From: Timema cristinae
Lineage: Eukaryota > Arthropoda > Insecta > Phasmatodea > Timematidae
Direction of reading: 5' to 3'
Length of the DNA: 64,000 nucleotides
Assembly: GCA_039000515.1 (NCBI GenBank)
Contig: JBCFYV010000001.1
Location: 33,006,061 to 33,070,060, forward strand
The first letter of the stretch is position 1. Each line of letters opens with the position of its first letter. The translations under genes were made by a program, and so were the position numbers. Shown here piece by piece: positions 22,405-34,389 of the stretch. Under the pieces are notes generated by a model, which saw nothing but the letters and a program-made list of their open reading frames with translations, was not told the origin of the DNA and did not search any database.

Positions 22405-22795
22405 AAAAGATTCAGGGTGATTAAACTTGACGCGAGAAAGGCCAGTGTGTTTGCAGTTTATTTTAGCAAAACTTTTTTTGGTCTAAATAAATCAAATATT
22501 CTTCAGACATAAATATTAATTTTCTTCATAAAGTGATATCAGCATTTATTGAATAGCTTTCAAGGGTGTCCTGGAATTTAATGACAAATTTTTCTTTTCA
22601 CTTAAAAAGTTTCTCATCTAAAGCCGCTATGCTCACGACAAATATTTAACAACTGTTGAAATCACTATGTGAAGAATATTAAACAATATGTTTGTACTGA
22701 AGAAATATTTTACATATTTTGGCTCCAACAAAATTTATCTATAAAAACTAAAAACACACTGACCTTTTCACGCGTTCCCTGAATTCCCATCTTAA
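22405..22795. mobile_element. TTAA-ended MITE, full length
   Basis: The left part is GTGATTAAACTTGACGCGAG and the right part is CACGCGTTCC followed by CATCTTAA. The inner blocks AAAGGCCAGTGTGTTTGCAG and AACACACTGACCTTTTC are complementary. The centre has TTCAAGGGTGTCCTGGAATT. Non-coding. Confidence 0.7.
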
Positions 22796-22799
22796 CTAA

Positions 22800-23570
22800 T
22801 TAAATTAAAATAGGATAGTGAATTTTAGTTAATTTCAACACAAAATTCTCCGAGAGAAAAAGGTAGAAATCGTCTTTAAGGGGAGAAAAACATTCCAATT
22901 ATATTTTTTTTTGTATCGATCTCTATCCTCAAATGTGGTTAAGTATTTAATCAAAATAAATATTTTTAAGGAAAGATAACTTTCGTTTTTATGATTAACA
23001 TGTTCAACTAACTACTACAGTTAAATATAATGAGTCAAAACATGTCCTAAGACCAATTTAACGTGACTCTATTTAATTTTACTATCATAGTGATTATATA
23101 TATTAAATATTCTTAATCAGCCATAAAAAATTATATCCATGTTATATTATCAGTATTGTTTAACACACTCCTATATTTATGAATGACACACGGCTGTCTT
23201 ATAACACACCGTTAGCAATTCGTTAATGTTAATGATACTTTACTGTATGTCTTTTTTTTAAATATTATGAAAAACGTATTGATACAACTGAATGAGTTGA
23301 ACTTAAGAGATAGACTAAATGACAAGTTGAAAGTCATACTCGAAGTTTAATTACTCGAAAAAGGTTCTGAAAATATGACACTCACCTTTAAGTATTTTTA
23401 AATTAGGGTTTACATGGTTAAAACTAATAATTTAGGTTAGGTCTTTTAGGTTTAAATATTTTATAAAGAGTAAAAAGAAGTCCTAAAACCAATTCAGCTT
23501 GACTCTATATTGTTTTTTTTAGTTTTAGTACTGTATATTTTAAATATTATACATAATGTATAAGTATTTT
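22800..23570. other. Gene-free AT-rich stretch
   Basis: No exon, tRNA or complete element recognised. Confidence 0.4.
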
Positions 23571-23576
23571 TTCATA

Positions 23577-23646
23577 ACTACTATTTATTATAGTTTTATA
23601 TATATATAAACTATAATAAACTATAAACTATAATAAATAGTAGTTA
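23577..23646. repeat. AT-rich palindrome
   Basis: ACTACTATTTATTATAGTTT pairs with the downstream AAACTATAATAAATAGTAGT around a (TA)n centre. Short and AT-only; probably microsatellite-driven. Confidence 0.6.
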
Positions 23647-23804
23647 TATATATATATATATGTAGGGTATTAGGGATGTAAAACTCAATTCCTCAATAAC
23701 CTCAATTCCTACTGGTGTCGAAATGATCGCCAATCGGCCTATTATCACGATTTTCGATACCTCTAGTCCAAGCATTCAAAATCCCATTATTTTTTGTTAA
23801 GTTT

Positions 23805-24052
23805 TTAGCACCGCGTTTTACTACCAGGTCGGATTATACGCCAATGTACTACTCACAATAATGTAATAGGTATATAAAAAAAGGTTTATTTCATATGAAG
23901 GGAGTCTTCATTTGTTTGAAGAGAGAGTGTAAAACAGTTTAGTAAACACCACCCTTAGTTCGCCCAACCGGGATTCCAATCTCGATTTCCCCGTCTCCGG
24001 CAGTTTCGTATGTTGTGAGAATGGCGCCTTAGAGTATGTGGCCACTGAAGTA
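23805..24052 (-). mobile_element. SINE-C, minus strand, diverged
   Basis: The inverted tail AGCACCGCGTTTTACTACC is at the left. The inverted B-box region GGGATTCCAATCTCGAT and inverted A-box region are at the right. The short open frame across it is not conserved in other copies. Confidence 0.75.
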
Positions 24053-24055
24053 TGT

Positions 24056-24885
24056 CTCATTAAATTAAACTTAGGATATTGAAACAGAATTGGGTAATTT
24101 TCCATTGGGACTATAATTAGTTTTTTTTATTTATTTAAATACTGACAAATTGTAAATTGTACTTGTCATGATATTTGAGTAAAAAGTGATGTCGCGCAGA
24201 TCAAACACGACCGTTTTGTCTGGCTGAGTTTTGAATTTATCTATACTTTAATAAAATGAACTGCAATGTGGTATGGTAATAAACCTCATCTTTTTAATGT
24301 CAGGGGAAATTATAGAAATAGAATGAAACTATAAATTTTGAGAAAACTAGATTTTAAAGATCCCGACTAGAGTTTTAAGATTCGGGATTTAGAAAAATAC
24401 TAAACATAACATCTTTATAATTTATTTATATGAATAATATTATACAAAGATATTCTATTATATCTATGCATGCATATATTCAGGGAATATATTACATATA
24501 TATGAATTTACAAAAATATAAACATAATGATTGCTTATAATGTGATATTATCGGTGTTGATCATGAAAGCATTCATGTCTAAATCACAGCCCTGGTTGTT
24601 GTAACTGCTCTTACACGCCAAGTAAACATTCACTTATCTCCCTTTTAAGAGAGTTATTTATACCCCTTTTTTCGTAATACGGGGTAGTCAGGGGTGGAAA
24701 TGGTTCTGAACGAACCCTTGGGTGGTAAATAAAATACACCAAGAGAATTTACGGGCGTCGTAGCTTGGCGTCGCGCATTATTGTCACCGTTCACGACGCT
24801 TTTTTTTTACAACGTCGTTTATACACCTAAGAGATGAACGATCAGAAGCAATCTTATACAAAACTAAGCCATAACATGACCTATT
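24056..24885. other. Gene-free stretch
   Basis: Mostly AT-rich. The part at 24600-24850 is less AT-rich and includes GGCGTCGTAGCTTGGCGTCG-like CpG sequence, with no match I recognise. Confidence 0.3.
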
Positions 24886-24889
24886 TATA

Positions 24890-25260
24890 GCCCTTACTTA
24901 CATACTTACCGTATGGCATTAGGAACTCGAAAGTCCACGGCTGCGTTTACCAAAGTACGCCACATATCTTGAGCTAGTTATATCCATTCCACCTCACTAA
25001 AACCTATCTCTTTCGACTTTATTCTAATCTGCGTCTAGGTTTTATCAATGGTCTCTTCCCATTACGTTTGCCAGTCGATATCCTGAACAAGGCTCTAGAT
25101 TCTTCCATTACCGCTTCATGTCCTGTCCGCCGTAATCTACGAGACATGATTATCCTATCAATGTCTTGTAATAAGTACAGAACATGTAATTCATCACTGT
25201 GCAACCTTCTCCACTCCCAAGTAACCTTTTCCCTTTTTAGACCAAATATCTTCAAACACC
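24890..25260 (-). mobile_element. LINE reverse-transcriptase C-terminal fragment
   Basis: The minus frame at 25255-25019 reads WRRLHSDELHVLY, then RIIMSRRLRRTGHEA and GKRNGKRPLIKPRRR. This matches the NEEL..LY...SRRMRWAGHVARM...GKRPLGRPRRRWED motif series of insect LINE ORF2 C-termini. The reading continues with frame changes to AQDMWRTLVNAAVDFRVPNA near 24915. It is the same family as the fragment at 13950. Upstream RT domains are absent. Confidence 0.8.
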
Positions 25261-25264
25261 TTGT

Positions 25265-25840
25265 TTTCGAACATTCTAAATATTTTTTTCATCTTGTAAG
25301 GTAAGAGACCATAAAATCGAAATAGATATAATAGAACTACAAAAGTATTTATTTTTTCCTCATGATTATTTCTCCTCTTATATTTCCATTCCTGGTTTAC
25401 ACAACTCATTTAATACTATAGAGTTAATCTTAGTACAATTTTAATAGAAAGACACTTTTAGAAAATATCAAAAATATATGCAGTAAACATTGATAAGATT
25501 TTACTCTATTATTAGTGTTATTTCATAGGTATTTATCATATCTATAAAAAAATTAAAGCTACATATTACACGACTTGATGTATTAATACGTAAAATTAGG
25601 TCTAGTAAATTCCTTTAGCTTTAAGATAGCCGCTTTCTATGAAAATTGGACTGTGCACACATGACAGAGAAATGTCTGGTAGAAGTCCGGACATTTTTAA
25701 TATAATAACTGGAATTCTCATAATATGAACACAGTCATGTGTAAACAAGTATCTTTATTTTCAATACATGTAATTTTCCATTTATAATGTGAAGAAGTTT
25801 TTTTTTTATATTCCAAACCGTTAGAATGAGATACTTTTTT
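25265..25840. other. Gene-free AT-rich stretch
   Basis: No supported feature, apart from possible LINE debris directly adjoining the fragment on its left. Confidence 0.35.
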
Positions 25841-25842
25841 CT

Positions 25843-26085
25843 TAGTACCGCGTCTTACTACCTGGTCAGTTTATACGCATATGTATTAGTTACTCCATTG
25901 AATTAGGAATCAGGTAGAATTTAGTTTAAAAGAAGTATACCGAATTTACGTGGAGGGAGAGTGGAAAATCATTTAGGGAAATTTACACTTAGTACATCTA
26001 ACTGAGATTCGAATCTTGATCTCCCCTTCATCGGTAATCTAGACTACTACGAGAGTCACGCCTTAGACATACGACCACTGAAGTG

Positions 26086-26088
<3 letters not shown>
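25843..26088 (-). mobile_element. SINE-C, minus strand
   Basis: The inverted tail TAGTACCGCGTCTTACTACC is at the left; GAGATTCGAATCTTGATC and CCACTGAAGTGGG are at the right. The head abuts a long (TA)n run, as at 20461. Confidence 0.8.

Positions 26089-26140
<52 letters not shown>
26089..26140. repeat. (TA)n microsatellite
   Basis: About 26 TA units without interruption. Confidence 0.95.
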
Positions 26141-26143
<3 letters not shown>

Positions 26144-26391
26144 CAGGGTAGTTTTAAATTAAATACACACACACATTATTCTTTAGAAGGAATGGGATAA
26201 TTCACATCTGGAAAAAACACCCTCTTACCTTGATTTCCCAGTTTTCATAAAACCAGTCTATTATAAATGTTACTCCTTATACTACGTGATCACCAAACCG
26301 GATAACTTTACCGAGCCATTAGCTGGAAATGTTTCAACAGTTACTGTGCATCCACACGTTAGCCCAAAAACAAGCGCAGAACAGATACGTG

Positions 26392-26545
26392 GTCACGTGA
26401 CGAGCTCTAAGCCAATCACAAGATTTCCGCCTCATTTTCTTAGCTCTACCTCGTCAACTCTGCCTGAAATCTTCGGCTTGAGAAAGCCAGTCAAATCTCA
26501 ATCAGTGCGCATGCGCTGTAGAACTAGAAGCAATCAGACAGTTTC
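26392..26545 (+). promoter_or_regulatory. Candidate RNA polymerase II promoter cluster
   Basis: Three classical animal promoter motifs lie within 125 bp: GTCACGTGAC (E-box, 26392-26401), GCCAATCA (CCAAT box, 26411-26418) and the exact NRF1-type palindrome TGCGCATGCGC (26506-26516). Initiator-like TCAGT (26502) and TCAGAC (about 26534) follow. The region is less AT-rich and more CpG-rich than its surroundings. An open frame of 120 codons spans 26286-26648, but its composition does not look like a conserved protein. Which gene is driven is unknown; the cyclase exon lies 16 kb downstream on the same strand. Confidence 0.5.
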
Positions 26546-26649
26546 GTTGGCTGTTGTGTTGTTAATGGAAAGTGTGTATATCTATGTATTGGATTGTGCC
26601 ACGATACAGCGTTATAATTTGAAAACTTCCATTGTGACAATGAACTAAA

Positions 26650-28645
26650 ATATATCTTTATCCACTGAAAAATAAAATATGTTGATTATCAGCTATTTTA
26701 AGTTTTCAATGCAATGCATCATGGGGAAACATACAGTGTGTGAATCGCTTGCAACTCTCAACTAAATCCAGCTCTATATTTTCGGCGAAGGTGGGAATCA
26801 AGCTTCAGTTGAATTATGTCTTCAAATATAAAGTTAAATATTTCCAAACGAACATTTAAATCTTTATTTTCCCCCAGTCATGTGAAACGGCATTATGTAT
26901 TAATATTTAATAAACATGTTATGAATTAGTTCCCTCCCTATAAGGAGACGGCGTTTTGAAGCATCCATCGCGGTTGTTCTAAATTTTGAAAACTTCGCAT
27001 TTGGTTGGGTCTTCGTGTGTTTCCTTTAGGGTCTTCGTGTAGTTTCCTTTGATGCGGTTTCATAGGAAGCGTCTGCCGGAAGGTTGGTAACAGTTTAGCG
27101 AACAGTTGCCGTACCAAGACCAACTTTATTTCATGTTCTGATAGAAGACTTTGATGGCTCCCAATTATGGAACATTGAACTAATATATAGACCTACAAGT
27201 AAGTTTATATTTTAATTTTAAATCATCACAGTCAAGATGTCTTAGAGATAAAAATTAACAAAGAACTGACAAAAAAAAGTCAGTAGGACCAAGAAACCAA
27301 GAAAAAGCTAAAAACGCTTTAAATCGCTTAGTACATGAACACTTAAAAATAAACGTTAAATTTTGAAAATCGGAGAAAACAAGTACTTTTAAATCAGTTG
27401 ATAAAATGAAGAATAAGAGAGAATAAATCTGCGAGGAGAAGATGGAAAAGAAAGCTATAAACGCTAAAAGCTCGAAAAAAAATCTGGGACCATTTTAAAT
27501 CTTGAAACCCCACACGAAGAGCAAACAATTTTGTGGAGCCCATTCCTGGAACATAAAATTACGACATTAATGTAAACGGTAATTCAGATGATAGGAAATC
27601 TTATGGAAAGAATAAAAGTTAAAAAATTCATAGCAAAGACCATAATTAAATGTCAACGAGACTTTCAATATTACAAACAAATAATTATAGAGTGTTAATA
27701 AAAAATTAATTGTATGGTCCACCCAAATAATTTCTTGCTCCTTTACCAAAACTGTAGACATTTAAAGTACTTTAAACTCATAAGATATGTTAAACAAAAT
27801 AATATACATTTTTGCAGAAGCATAATGAACAATATATAATCACATTTAAACAAAGAGCATATATAATTAAGTAATCAAATACTTTTAGCGACAAAAAAGC
27901 TACTAGATCTATTTTCACGTATTCAGACTTCAATTCGTGTGATCAAAAGGTGACGTGTTTAATATATATTACTAAAACCTACAAATAGCACCAACAACAT
28001 AGTAAAATATTATCTATCAAACTTGATCACAAAAAATATGTTATTTATTAAAATCCTGATCCATACATATTTTTTAAATGGCAGAAAGGTGTCTGATGTA
28101 GGAAGACTAGAACATTTTAAAACTAGTTAGGAATAGGAAAAGATAAAATTAAAACAAATTTATGCAAAAATTATTCAAAGAAAAATAATTTTGATAAAAT
28201 GCAAATTTTTGACTGAAAGCAAACCTTTTTTTAAAAAAAAAAACTCCAACTAACAACTTTAAATCTAAATCCAACCGTTAAACACAATTTAATTGCATAT
28301 TAGTAGGCCCACGCTCACTAAAATGCTAAATTAATTAATCTGATATGTTTTTTTGTTAATACTAAATACTAAGCCTGTGTAAACCATTGAAATTTCAAAG
28401 CCGAATATTACTAATATTTGAATTCTATTCGAAATTTTGAATCTTAATATTGGAAGATTCGAAATTTCAAATCCAAACAAATCATAGAACCGGATTCGAT
28501 GCTGATTTAGCTCAAAATTCGAATCTATAGCTCATACTTACTTAATAAATTAATATAATCAGACCTAAACCAGTTACGTGGTATTGTGAATAGAGAAATT
28601 AGCTTGATTGCAGGTCGTAAAAGAATCACGTGGTAAACAGTTTTT
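26650..28645. other. Gene-free stretch
   Basis: No supported exon. At about 27007-27050 the block GGGTCTTCGTGTGTTTCCTT is directly duplicated with small changes. A degenerate TTCGAAATTT/GAATCT pattern occurs at 28390-28540. The rest is AT-rich. Confidence 0.35.
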
Positions 28646-28650
28646 TTTTC

Positions 28651-28864
28651 GCTACATCTTATTACCCGTTTGTGTTATACACTTATTTACTAGTTAGGTA
28701 AATAATTTTTCTTAAGTATTAGGTAGGTTATATTTAAAGGAAGTTTACCCGCATTTTCGCGTGGAAAACCATTTTGAAAAAATCTCGGAACACCCGACCG
28801 AGATTCGAGCCTCGGTGGTCTAGTCTACTATAAAGTAACGCCTTGGACCATGCGGCCACTGAAA
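28651..28864 (-). mobile_element. SINE-C, minus strand, partly deleted
   Basis: GCTACATCTTATTACCCG (inverted tail), ACCGAGATTCGAGCCTCGG (inverted B box) and CCATGCGGCCACTGAAAC (inverted head). Part of the region between the boxes is lost. Confidence 0.75.
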
Positions 28865-28869
28865 CAATT

Positions 28870-29225
28870 GCTTGTCATAGCTACTTTTTTAAAATACAAG
28901 ATATTTACTAAGCCCACCTTTTATTACACTAAACAACCATTTATTGCGATTAAAAAAGTGCTGTGAATTTTATTTGAGTTTTCACCTTTTGAAATTTATT
29001 TATTACATTTTTTATTTTTATCTCTAAAATTTTATTTTTATTTTTATGTCTTAAATATGGTCAACATTTTTTTGAATTTTTTTTTATTGGATTGGGATCG
29101 GTAAAATGACATAGTAAAATATTCAACACTTATTCAATTTGAAATATTAATATAATAGCCTCAATAAATGGTTCGATTTGGATCTGAACCTATTTTTAAA
29201 ATAAAATAATCGATCCCATTGTAAT
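28870..29225. other. Gene-free AT-rich stretch
   Basis: Repeated TTTATTTTTA-like runs only. Confidence 0.4.
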
Positions 29226-29229
29226 TATA

Positions 29230-29760
29230 CTGTTTTGAACCCTTTTCATATATTTAAAAAGTCATGGATAAAGGTATTTTTCTTCAATAAACTTTATGTA
29301 AAATCTCCTTTTTAAGATTTCATCAATGGAGAGTCACGCGCTTTTCAGAATTAATGTCACTAGATTACACCATAAAACTTATTTTTTCTTTCAAAAGTCA
29401 AATCCGTAGTGTTTACAAAAAAATCAAGTAACACATATCGCTAGGACTCTTGCTAATAGTTGGTTTTGACACTGATGACAAGGGTTCCAAGAGGCAAGGG
29501 GTAGGTGATATATATAACCGTCTTGTGCGTATGAATACACACATAAAGTTGTAATAAAACAGTGCCGGCGACATAAATTTAGAGAGAAAAGCAATAACAT
29601 AAATCAGCATAGCACACGGCACTCATAACGCAGAACGTGTATTATCATACAAAAGCAATCTGTAATTTCACAAAAAAAAACATCATTTAATACCATATCT
29701 TCAGCACCAAAGGTGAAATGTTCTAAATAAATCATGTGCCAATTTAAAGGTCTTATTTAT
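29230..29760 (+). mobile_element. LTR-like segment, second copy
   Basis: It matches the right half of the palindrome at 4205-4780: CATGGATAAAGG, CACGCGCTTTTCAGAA, CAAGAGGCAAGGGGTAGGT, TATA-like GATATATATAAC (29507-29518) and AATAAA (29552-29557). The inverted left arm is absent here, so the head-to-head form near 4205 is a local rearrangement of a single-unit repeat. Confidence 0.55.
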
Positions 29761-29869
29761 TTCATAAGTGTAAGAATTACAATTAATCTTATATCAGAAT
29801 CATATAGAAGTGCGCAGTGCTCGCGTCGAAATCATCGTAAAGACCTGATATCAATATAATTAGTGCCCG

Positions 29870-30175
29870 ATTATGGGGCAAACATCACAATATAAAACCG
29901 TATCATTTTAATTGGCGCTCGATCATGGGGCTATAAATACCAATATAATTCTGTATCTCTATAGTTGGCTATCAATCACGGGGCAATTTATATAACGATA
30001 AATACCGTACCGCTTTAATTAGTGCTCAATTACGGGCAAATATCATCTAATTAACCAAAAACATCATAATTAGCACCCGTCACGGACGCGTAACACTTCA
30101 ATTGGCGCCCATCGCGCAGCATCATAGTATAATAAAATCCGTAACGTTGCAATTGGTGCCCAACGCGCAACCATA
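29870..30175 (+). repeat. Array of about seven PBS-like motifs
   Basis: Motifs of the type ATTGGCGCTCGATCATGGGG lie near 29877, 29919, 29963, 30017, 30070, 30100 and 30150, most preceded by an (A)CCGTA.C..TTTA stretch. The period is about 30-54 bp. They resemble TGGCGCCCAACG primer-binding sites and follow the LTR-like segment as in the first copy. Confidence 0.55.
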
Positions 30176-30194
30176 TCTTAATACCATATTTTCA

Positions 30195-30385
30195 AAGGAT
30201 AGGATTCGTCTAGGACTCGAGTCGATAAAATAGTTTTAGTATGAGATCAGATTAGAATTCGACTAGACATTTTTTTTAGGCATGAGATTTGATTCGGACT
30301 ATACTCGGAATTTATTTTAGGTATAAGTTTTGTTTCGGATTCGATTAGAAACTGAAAATTATGGATTCGCACAGAATTATTAGAT
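30195..30385. repeat. Degenerate GATTCG-type repeat
   Basis: Recurrent GATTCG, ATTCGACTAG and GGATTCGATTAG words at irregular spacing. A 107-codon minus-strand open frame covers 30247-30570; its composition reflects this repeat and no domain is visible. Confidence 0.4.
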
Positions 30386-30741
30386 ACAACAGACAATTTA
30401 TTTAATATAGATTCATTACCAATCAGGGAAATTAAAAATATTCGGAATGAATCAGAATCCGAATAAATATAAGTAATGTATTTTCTGGTATATCGATAAA
30501 TTGCTTGAATCCCTGACAGGTGAATTAAGTGATTTTTTTTCCCCCAAATGGTTTCCAACCCTCCCTTCACAAAAATACTAGTACACGTACTCTAAATTTT
30601 ACCTTTCTCATCCCTACCTTAGAGGTGGCCTACAATTAAATGTGGATAGAATGGGTGGGCGCAAAATAAAAATAACTTTAGGTCTAAATTTAATTGTTAC
30701 ACATGTCTGAAAACTATTTCTCTCACTACAATATGAAATGG

Positions 30742-30990
30742 GGACACACTTCGGTGGCCGTATGGTCTAAGGCACTACTCTTGCAGTAGACTAGACTGCC
30801 GATGACGGGAAGATAAAGGTTCGAATCTCGGTCTGGTGTAGCCTACTGGAGGTGGTGTTTCCAAAATGGTTTTACAATCTCCCTCCATGTAAATGCGGGT
30901 ACACTTCCAATAATTAAAGCCTTCCTAATCCCTAAATCCGTTAGTACATAAGCGTATAACAAGAACAGGTAGTAAGACGTGGTGCTATTA
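30742..30990 (+). mobile_element. SINE-C
   Basis: TGGCCGTATGGTCTAAGGCA (A box), AAGGTTCGAATCTCGG (B box), the CTCCCTCCATGTAAATGCGG body and the tail GGTAGTAAGACGTGGTGCTA. This is one of the better-preserved copies. Confidence 0.85.
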
Positions 30991-30994
30991 TATA

Positions 30995-32185
30995 TATGAA
31001 ATTAATTCCTCTAGTAAAGTTGATATCTATAGGAATATCAGCTACATCGTCAATAAATATTTTCATGGAATTTTTGGCGGTCAAAAGAAACATAATGGTG
31101 GGCATGGATTATAAATTCATTCCCTCTTTTTAATCTGCAGCGCTGTGGAATTGTTGTCACTGACGGAATGGGCTTTGGTTTGAGAGGTAGATTTTAGTTC
31201 AGTGTTGTTTCAACTGTGAACACATTGTTCAGTATTGATATTATATTGTTCTTCAAACCCTTCCTCGTGACCCTATGTTTTTCATCGTATCAATTCCTAT
31301 CATCCTTTAGGGGTTGAGGGAAACAACGGCATATTTTACGCTATTAGTTCCAGTTCTGTATATATATGAATTAAAATTATACAACCAATGGAATATATAT
31401 ATACATAAAAAAGAGTATAATATAATATAGACCGTGTGTATAGCTAATTATTCGTACCTTTAAGCATAGCATCTTAACAAAACCCAATTTACATAGGAAG
31501 AGCCTATTAAAATGTACACATTCTTTTTACGGACAAAATTAATAACATTATCCTCCTTTCCCCCTGTGTGGGCCTAGGTTGTCAAGAAGGTTTGCGGCCG
31601 AGGATTGAGGAATTAACTGGGTTTTGGTTGTGTGGGCTCGTAATGAACGTCCAGCTTGGGTTTTTATGGTGTTATTGTACTACTTTGCTCTATTACAAAA
31701 TGTGATGTTGATAAGAAATATTAAAATATATGACAGAACTAAACAGAGCGAAGTATGCAAGGAATGCTTAACCAAAGGCCTGACTGACATCTAGGTTATC
31801 CCTACACGTTCTATGAACCCTGATAGTCTGGGCTTGACGGTAACCCTTCAATAAAGGTACATAGGATCCGGCGTCTTAACCCGCGTAGCCCCAAAATGGG
31901 CAGAGTGACCCCCTAAACTCGATAGTTATTAGTCATCCCTATTAGCTTGATATCTTGTATTATTTATAATGCAACTTGTCCCGATTTCCAAAAGGAATGC
32001 AGACACTTTGTTTAAGTTGTTAGCAGATATGTTCCATTTGTTTACTAGCTAATCACAACACCTTCCGATACTCGTTTTGTCATTCACAATCCAGAACGTA
32101 ACAAATGTTAAACAAACACACCTCACCTCAGGCCGTGTTGATTACAAACATTTCGTTTTATTATTAGTGTTATTTGAAATCTGTT
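30995..32185. other. Gene-free stretch
   Basis: No exon is recognised. The part at 31560-31960 is less AT-rich (for example GGATCCGGCGTCTTAACCCG) and may be a transposon piece of unknown type. Confidence 0.3.
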
Positions 32186-32189
32186 ATGG

Positions 32190-32480
32190 AGAATAGAAGT
32201 GATCTTGAAGTGTAAGGTCGTGCTGTATATGGCGTACTTTATACCCCTTGTGACATATGCAGCAGAAATATGGACATTGAATGTAGAGAGACTAGGAAAG
32301 TGGAGGCCATGGGAATGAAGTTTGCGAGGAGCATGTTAAGCTGTCACGAAGAGAAAAGAGATTAGGAATGAAGTTATATGGGAAAAAGTGAGGATACAGG
32401 GAGTACATGAGATAGTAGAGAAAGCATGTAATGAGGATGGTAAAGGAGATAATATCAAAGAGAATTATGGAGATTAAATG
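32190..32480 (+). mobile_element. LINE reverse-transcriptase C-terminal fragment
   Basis: Plus frames read VLYMAYFIPLVTYAAEIWTL, then (after a frameshift) KVEAMGMKFARSMLSCHEEK. This matches the LL.PTL.YG.E.WTL...K.EA.EMKFLR.M.G block of LINE ORF2 proteins. A frameshift lies near 32300; the copy is dead and short. Confidence 0.7.
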
Positions 32481-32727
32481 CGTAAAAAGCGTATAACTCG
32501 AACGGATATTTATCAACATTATAAGTAGAATAAATAGATTGGTAATATATTTACAAACTATTTTTACTTTCTCTCGACCCCTCGAAGAAAGTAATATTGT
32601 GATCTCAAAGAAATATTGAACTCAAGATTTTGATAAATGTCTACATTTCAAGAGCCCTGAAACCGAAAAAATTGTTCTTGCGATCCTGTCTGTATCTTTT
32701 ACTGATTGGGCTTAAATTTGGTTTCTT

Positions 32728-32955
32728 GATAATAATATTCAAGGAACGCCCAGTAGTAATTAACAAAAGGAACTAATTAAAAATTAAAAGATAACAAGAG
32801 AGATTGAATAGAAGTAAAAAGTTAAACTTAATATTTTTTTTGTTAATTAAATTTCTGTCTTTAACTTTTTCCTTCTATTTAATATCCCTTATTATCTTTT
32901 CATTTTTAATTAGTTCCTTTTGTTATTGACTATTGGGCGTTCGTTGAATATTATC
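32728..32955. repeat. 228 bp foldback element
   Basis: GATAATAATATTCAAGGAAC at 32728 is complementary to the right end GTTGAATATTATC at 32943-32955. Pairing continues inward through CAAAAGGAACTAATTAAAAA and AAAAGTTAA. The arms are roughly 95-100 nt with mismatches. MITE-like and non-coding. Confidence 0.75.
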
Positions 32956-33611
32956 ATAATTCTCCTAACTAATTCACTATGAAAATAACTAATAATTTGG
33001 TATCTTGAGTTTTCATAATTTTCCCCCGAGGAGTTTAGGGAATTAATATCTAACGATTTGTATTAAATATTTTATCCAGGCATTGTTTAACATTAAATAC
33101 AAAATGGCAGTTCTCGTTTTCCTATGAATATGACTTTAAAGACACATTATAGAAGAAAGAATTTCCCATTTTGATCATAATATATTCTCAACTTTTGAGA
33201 TGCAAAATAGTTGATCATTATATAGTAATAGTAATATTAAATATAAATTAATTTTGTTTGATATATATTTTTATAAAATGAATTTTTTTTTCTTTGCTTT
33301 AAGCAAATATTTATTTTTTAATTCAAGTCCTAGAAAAAAATATTGATTTTTCTGCTTTTTGGTGGACACAAATGCTCCTCTTATCTTGATGGTTATGTAA
33401 CAGTATATGTTATTTGATTTATGCTTATTTACTTTGCCTCAACCTGTCAGAGAGAGAAGTATTTGTGACCATAAAAAAAAATCTAATTTGAGATTTCGAT
33501 AAATATCGAAGTTTCATGAAACCCCGAAGTCAAAAAGTGTATTTCTCGATGCCGAATGTTTGTTTCTTTATATGTACAGTATATACCGCCTCCTAGAGTT
33601 TATAATAATAC

Positions 33612-33859
33612 TTAGCATCGTGTCTTACTATTCTTTCGGGTTATACGCTTAAGTACTAATTACGCTAATGGCTTAGGAATAGGGAAGGTTGAATATAGAG
33701 TAAGTGAACCCGCATTTGCGTGGAAGGAGAATGTAAAACTGTTTGGGAAAAAAACATCCCCAGTTTACTCAAGAGAGACTTGAACCTCGATCTTCCATTC
33801 CTCTACAGTCTAGCTCAACAATAAACTAGCGCATTAGCTAACTACTTCACCGAGGCAGG
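33612..33859 (-). mobile_element. SINE-A, minus strand, diverged
   Basis: The inverted tail AGCATCGTGTCTTACTATTC, body and inverted heads are present. The imperfect repeat CTCCTAGAG (33590-33598) / CTCCTAAAG (33863-33871) may be an aged target-site duplication. Confidence 0.8.
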
Positions 33860-34389
33860 TTTCTCCTAAAGCCGAAACAATTTTACTGATTGGGCTAGAA
33901 TTTGTATTCAGGGTTTTCATAAAGTTTCCCGTGGAGATTTTTGAATTAAATATATAACCCTAAAATAAAGGGTAATTTATTGATGGGGAAAAAAGAGAAA
34001 AAATAAATTTTCTCAATTTTCAGAAGATTTTAATACAAGTTTGTATCTAGACACTGTTTTAACATTACAAAAAACTGCACTTTTCATTTTTCCATTAAAA
34101 TTAGTTTGATGGTACTAGCCAAATTAAAATTTTGATTATATCTTCACAATTATTTAAGAAACGAAATAACTTATCATTGTATTAAATTTAAAACTCCTTT
34201 TTTTGAAATGTATATTTTATAAAACAAATATTTTCTGAGCTATAAGCAAATATATATATATATGCAGTACTATGAAATATGAAATTGATTGATATGCTCT
34301 TTGAAGGACAGAGCTCCTCCTCTTTACTGAATGTTTCTGTTACATTGTATACTATTTCATTTATATTCTTTAGTGGACTATTTTTGCAA

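Larger units (their letters stand above)
32560..34385 (+). repeat. Diverged tandem duplication of about 0.85 kb
   Basis: Blocks in 32560-33420 recur in the same order in 33425-34385: GATAAAT.TC.A.GTTTCA, TTTTACTGATTGGGCT, TTTTCATAA.TTTCCC, CATTGTTTAACATTA.A and a final GCTCCTC. The first unit has gained the 228 bp foldback at 32728; the second has gained a SINE-A at 33612. Non-coding. Confidence 0.6.

Noticed and set aside
26286..26648. 120-codon protein-coding gene
   Set aside because: Composition is unlike a conserved protein and the frame spans the promoter-motif cluster; no homology recognised.
30247..30570. 107-codon minus-strand gene
   Set aside because: It follows a degenerate GATTCG repeat and SINE-like debris; no domain and no splice context.
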